Shown piece by piece: positions 4,641-7,326 of a stretch of 7,326 nucleotides of DNA. Where the stretch lies: the NCBI GenBank assembly GCA_046153995.1, contig JBJXEH010000152.1:1-7326 (forward strand). The letters run 5' to 3'. The notes under the pieces were generated by a model. That model saw only the letters and a list, made by a program, of their open reading frames with translations. It did not search any database and was not told the DNA's origin. Made by a program: the position numbers and the translations under genes. Origin of the DNA: SZUA-430 sp046153995 (GTDB lineage: Bacteria; Pseudomonadota; Alphaproteobacteria; Micropepsales; Micropepsaceae). The first letter of the stretch is position 1. Every line of letters starts with the position of its first letter.

Positions 4641-5777
4641 ATGACGCGGTGGATCATCTTCGCCGGCCTCACGGCGCTGATCGTGACCGGTTACTTTGCA
4701 ACGTTTTATGCGCACGGAAAATCATTCTGGCGCAGCGTGCAAACCGTGCCTGCGGAGCTGCAGAAACAAGCGGAGGCCACGATCGCTCAAACCGGGGCGC
4801 AACAATGGGCCCGGGTTCAGGTGGACGGCCAAGTTGCTTACCTGACCGGCGAGGCGCCGACCGAGGCCGATCGCGACGACTTGAAGCTTGCGGTGCGGCG
4901 CGCTGCCGGACAGGGCGGCGCCTGGTGGGGCGGGATCACGCAGGTGCGCGAAAGCATGACGCTGGCGCCCGCGCGCACGCCGTATTTTTGGATGGCGCAG
5001 CGCGGCGAATCCGGGCGCGTAAGTTTGATGGGGTATGTGCCGGGCAAGCGCTATTACCGCGAGATCAAAGAAGCGGCCAAGCGGTTGTTCCCGATCGGCG
5101 TCGACGATCAGCTTGAGATCGCGCGCGGGCATCCGACGGGTTTATGGGCGGAAACGGCGATTGCGGGCTTGAAGCAGTTGACGACGCTTCAATCGGGCGA
5201 GGTCCGGTTCGAGAACCAAGTTCTGACGATCCGAGGCGAGGTGCGGGACAGCGCGGCCCAAGCGGCCGTCTATGCCTGGGCCAAGACGTTGCCGGGGCTG
5301 TACAAAGGGGTTGCCGATGTGTCGCTCGCCAATGCGATCAAGCTGCCAGAGGTGACGCAAGACACGCCGCAAGTGACCGAGCCGATTGTGGCGGCGCCGG
5401 TGCAGCGGCTGGCCGCGGCCGACTGCCAGCAGATCATCAAAAAAGTTATGGGGGCGAACAGCGTCTCGTTCGAGCAAACCAAGGCCAGCATCAAGACCGG
5501 GACAAAGCGGCTCGACAAGATCGCCCAACTGGGCGTCGATTGTGGGACCTTACGCTTCCGCGTTAGGGGGCACACCGACGGTTCGAGCCTTGAAGGTGCA
5601 ATCGAGTACCTGAGCCAAGATCGTGCGCTCGCCGTAGCAAAGTATTTGCAGGACAATGGTATCGGACGGGATCGTATCGTGAGTTCGGGTGTTGGTTCGT
5701 CGTCGCCGGTTGGCGACGTCGATACGCCCGAAGGCCAGGCGCGCAATCGCCGGGCTGAAGTTTCTGTTGTGCCTTAG
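4641..5777 (+). CDS. Single-pass BON-like / OmpA-domain peptidoglycan-binding protein
   Basis: A 378-residue protein. An N-terminal membrane helix (about 4-23) follows Arg3, so the rest should be periplasmic. No lipobox is present. Three BON-like stretches follow: about 57-107 (VAYLTGEAPTEADRDDLK), about 125-160 (VSLMGYVPGKRYYREIK) and about 186-229 (LTIRGEVRDSAAQAAV). The OmpA C-terminal domain covers about 262-377, with GHTDG (310-314), LSQDRA (324-329) and NRRAEV near the end. Asp313 and Arg328 are 15 residues apart, as are the diaminopimelate-binding Asp/Arg pair of Acinetobacter OmpA (recalled), so peptidoglycan binding is likely. Cys262 and Cys301 may form a disulfide. There is no beta-barrel. 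The layout resembles mycobacterial ArfA/OmpATb (helix, BON, OmpA) but with more BON-like units. The downstream coiled-coil gene begins 17 bp after the stop, suggesting an operon. Confidence 0.85.
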   Translation: MTRWIIFAGLTALIVTGYFATFYAHGKSFWRSVQTVPAELQKQAEATIAQTGAQQWARVQVDGQVAYLTGEAPTEADRDDLKLAVRRAAGQGGAWWGGITQVRESMTLAPARTPYFWMAQRGESGRVSLMGYVPGKRYYREIKEAAKRLFPIGVDDQLEIARGHPTGLWAETAIAGLKQLTTLQSGEVRFENQVLTIRGEVRDSAAQAAVYAWAKTLPGLYKGVADVSLANAIKLPEVTQDTPQVTEPIVAAPVQRLAAADCQQIIKKVMGANSVSFEQTKASIKTGTKRLDKIAQLGVDCGTLRFRVRGHTDGSSLEGAIEYLSQDRALAVAKYLQDNGIGRDRIVSSGVGSSSPVGDVDTPEGQARNRRAEVSVVP

Positions 5778-5794
5778 GAGCGGACGAGAGCCCC

Positions 5795-7326
5795 ATGCTG
5801 TATCTGATCGTCCAAACCTGGTTGTTCCTTCTGATCGCGTGGCTGATCGGCATGGCGGTTGGCTTTGCATTGTCGCGCGATCAGAAATCGCAGCGCCATG
5901 GCCAAGTCGAAGACGAGTTGCGCGAAGAGCGTGCGCGCACCAACGCGCTCGGCAAAGACGTAGAAGACTTCCGCAATCGCGTGACCGAGATGGAGGGCCT
6001 GCCGCAAGGCGTGCGCGCGTCGCGCGTCGCGGCGCGGGAGGAGATGAGCAGCCGGATCGCTCAGCTGGAGCGCGAACTAGACGCCGCCCGGGCGAACGAG
6101 AAGCGGGCGGGCGACGAGACGGAACGGCTGCGCTCCGACGTGGACGGGTTCCGGCAGCGCTATCTGGAAGCGCGCGCCAAGTGGGACGAGTATCAGGCAA
6201 AGGCCGAGGCGTTGTCGTCGTCGCCGCAATTGAATTTGACCGAAGCGCATGTCGCGCCGACCGACACGATGCGCAAGCGGATGGCGGAGATCGAGACTCA
6301 GCGGGAGCGGGCACTCGATCAAGCGAAGATGCTGTCGTCGCGGGTGAGCGAGCTTGAGCGGCAGCTGGCGTCGGCCGGCAGCGGCAAAGGCGGCGGCGAC
6401 TTCAAGGTGTTGCAGACGCGGATCGGCGAGTTGGAGGCGCAGCTTGCGACTTCGGCGCAGGCGCGGGAACGTGCTCTGGAGCAGGCGAAGTTTTTGTCCA
6501 CGCGGATCGGCGAACTGGAGAAGGGCTTCCAGGCGGTCAGCGCTGACAAGGCGAGCGAGAGCAGCCGCGTGCTGCAGGCCCGCATCGGCGAGCTGGAAGC
6601 CCAGCTTGCAGGTGCCAGCCAGATTCGCGCGGAAGCGGGTGAGCAGACGAAGTTCTTGAATACGCGGATCAGCGAACTTGAGTTTCAACTCGCAGCCGTG
6701 GGCAAAGGTAGCGAGAAAGCGAGCGAGACGACGAAGGTTCTTCAAGCGCGCATCGCGGACCTGGAAGGGCGCTTGGCCACCGGCATATCGGCTGCGCGCG
6801 AGACGGACGCATTGCGCTCACGCGTCGCCGATTTGCAAGACAAGCTGGGCGAGGCGGAAGTCGCCCTCAGCCGCGCGATCACAACGACGCGTCAAGATGC
6901 TGCGGGTGAGGCGGTGGCCGCGAAGGCTTTGGCCGAGGCGGCGGCGCTTCGATCGCGCCTAAGTGAAACCGAAGCGCGGCTCACCGAGGCGCAGCAACAC
7001 GCGAGCGAGTCGCGCGCGTTGAAGCTGCGGCTCGCGGATGCCGAGACGCGGCCTGTTCGCGCCGAGAACAACGAGCGTGTCGCCGAACTTGAGAAGGCGT
7101 TGGAGCGTTCGCGCCGGCAAGCGAGCGAAGCAGAGTCTTTGCGCGCGCAGGTCACGAGCTTGGAATCGCGTTTGGCGTTGGCGCAGAACGCGGTCGATGA
7201 GCGTGCGGGCAAAGGCGAGGATGTCGGCTTGCTGAAAGCACGACTGTCCGACGTCGAGGCGCGGCTGATGTCGTCGAGCCAAGCGTCGATGGAGTTCGAG
7301 TCGCTTCGAAGCCGCGTGATGTCGCT
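5795..7326 (+). CDS. Membrane-anchored long coiled-coil protein (3' end outside window)
   Basis: The frame is open from ATG 5795 to the window end: 510 codons plus two bases, without a stop. Residues about 2-26 form one hydrophobic helix. It is followed by basic residues (Arg28, Lys31, Arg34), which by the positive-inside rule places the long remainder in the cytoplasm. From about residue 37 on, the sequence is rich in Glu, Arg, Ala, Leu and Gln with heptad spacing and almost no Pro or Gly runs, apart from a break near 140-157 and a Gly-rich patch at 194-201. Units of the type K-x-L-x-x-R-I-x-E-L-E recur about every 28 residues. Weak GGAG (5777-5780) and GAGAG (5786-5790) precede the start. 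I do not recognise a specific family. Some alphaproteobacterial proteins of this shape end in a helix-hairpin-helix domain, which cannot be checked here. It is probably co-transcribed with the OmpA/BON gene. Confidence 0.85.
   Translation, partial: MLYLIVQTWLFLLIAWLIGMAVGFALSRDQKSQRHGQVEDELREERARTNALGKDVEDFRNRVTEMEGLPQGVRASRVAAREEMSSRIAQLERELDAARANEKRAGDETERLRSDVDGFRQRYLEARAKWDEYQAKAEALSSSPQLNLTEAHVAPTDTMRKRMAEIETQRERALDQAKMLSSRVSELERQLASAGSGKGGGDFKVLQTRIGELEAQLATSAQARERALEQAKFLSTRIGELEKGFQAVSADKASESSRVLQARIGELEAQLAGASQIRAEAGEQTKFLNTRISELEFQLAAVGKGSEKASETTKVLQARIADLEGRLATGISAARETDALRSRVADLQDKLGEAEVALSRAITTTRQDAAGEAVAAKALAEAAALRSRLSETEARLTEAQQHASESRALKLRLADAETRPVRAENNERVAELEKALERSRRQASEAESLRAQVTSLESRLALAQNAVDERAGKGEDVGLLKARLSDVEARLMSSSQASMEFESLRSRVMS
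6302..6793 (+). repeat. Three tandem ~54-residue coiled-coil units
   Basis: Within the coiled-coil gene, protein residues 170-223, 224-277 and 278-333 align as successive units. Each contains an A half (KMLSSRVSELE at 178, KFLSTRIGELE at 232, KFLNTRISELE at 286) and a B half (KVLQTRIGELE at 204, RVLQARIGELE at 258, KVLQARIADLE at 314). A-to-A spacing is exactly 54 and 54 residues; B-to-B is 54 and 56. Similarity is also visible in the DNA, for example the opening of units one and two at 6302 and 6464, pointing to internal duplication. Degenerate copies continue downstream (residues 338, 383, 407, 447, 478, 502). Confidence 0.7.

Noticed and set aside
5689..6357. Plus-strand 222-codon frame over the end of the OmpA gene and the start of the coiled-coil gene
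   Set aside because: Arg/Ala/Gly-rich shadow in another frame; the OmpA domain and the membrane-helix-plus-coiled-coil frame explain the region.
6077..6745. Minus-strand 222-codon frame with repeated Leu/Arg/Gln segments
   Set aside because: Its repeats are the reverse reading of the coiled-coil repeats on the plus strand.
1..7326. Mobile elements, CRISPR arrays, tRNA or rRNA genes
   Set aside because: No transposase-like frame, spaced identical direct repeats, cloverleaf or rRNA-like stretch was seen on either strand.

Overview
The window looks like chromosomal DNA from a GC-rich alphaproteobacterium. Four things point there: a perfect CtrA-type box (TTAA-N7-TTAA), a cluster of GANTC (CcrM methylation) sites in the same upstream region, an IalB-family protein, and the overall style of the TPR-glycosyltransferase, TPR-sulfotransferase and OmpA-family genes. 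I cannot name a genus. No tRNA, rRNA, CRISPR array, insertion sequence or clear intrinsic terminator was found.

Layout: (1) Positions 1-273 hold no convincing gene but are rich in regulatory words: five GANTC sites, five TTAA words and a palindromic CtrA box 34 bp before the first start codon. (2) 274-1680 and 1700-3823 form a two-gene plus-strand operon with a 19-bp gap. Both proteins have an N-terminal TPR array fused to a transferase domain, first a GT-B-like glycosyltransferase and then a PAPS-dependent sulfotransferase. (3) 3820-4455, minus strand, encodes a membrane-anchored IalB-family protein; its stop codon shares a TTAA with the stop of the sulfotransferase gene. (4) 4456-4640 is a divergent intergenic region with several nested inverted repeats that could fold as a structured mRNA leader. 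(5) 4641-5777 encodes a single-pass protein with BON-like domains and a C-terminal OmpA peptidoglycan-binding domain. (6) 5795-7326, 17 bp downstream, is a long open frame running off the window end. It encodes one membrane helix followed by a very long coiled coil with a 28-residue (four-heptad) and 54-residue super-repeat.

Working model (inference): the first operon modifies a surface glycan or protein, for example an exopolysaccharide or flagellar/surface protein, by glycosylation and sulfation, possibly under cell-cycle control through CtrA and DNA methylation. The second operon pairs a periplasmic peptidoglycan-binding protein with a cytoplasmic coiled-coil scaffold, as expected for an envelope-organising system. 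The most unusual signals are the GANTC/CtrA upstream region, the TPST-like residues of the TPR-sulfotransferase, the coiled-coil super-repeat, and the structured leader of the OmpA/BON gene.
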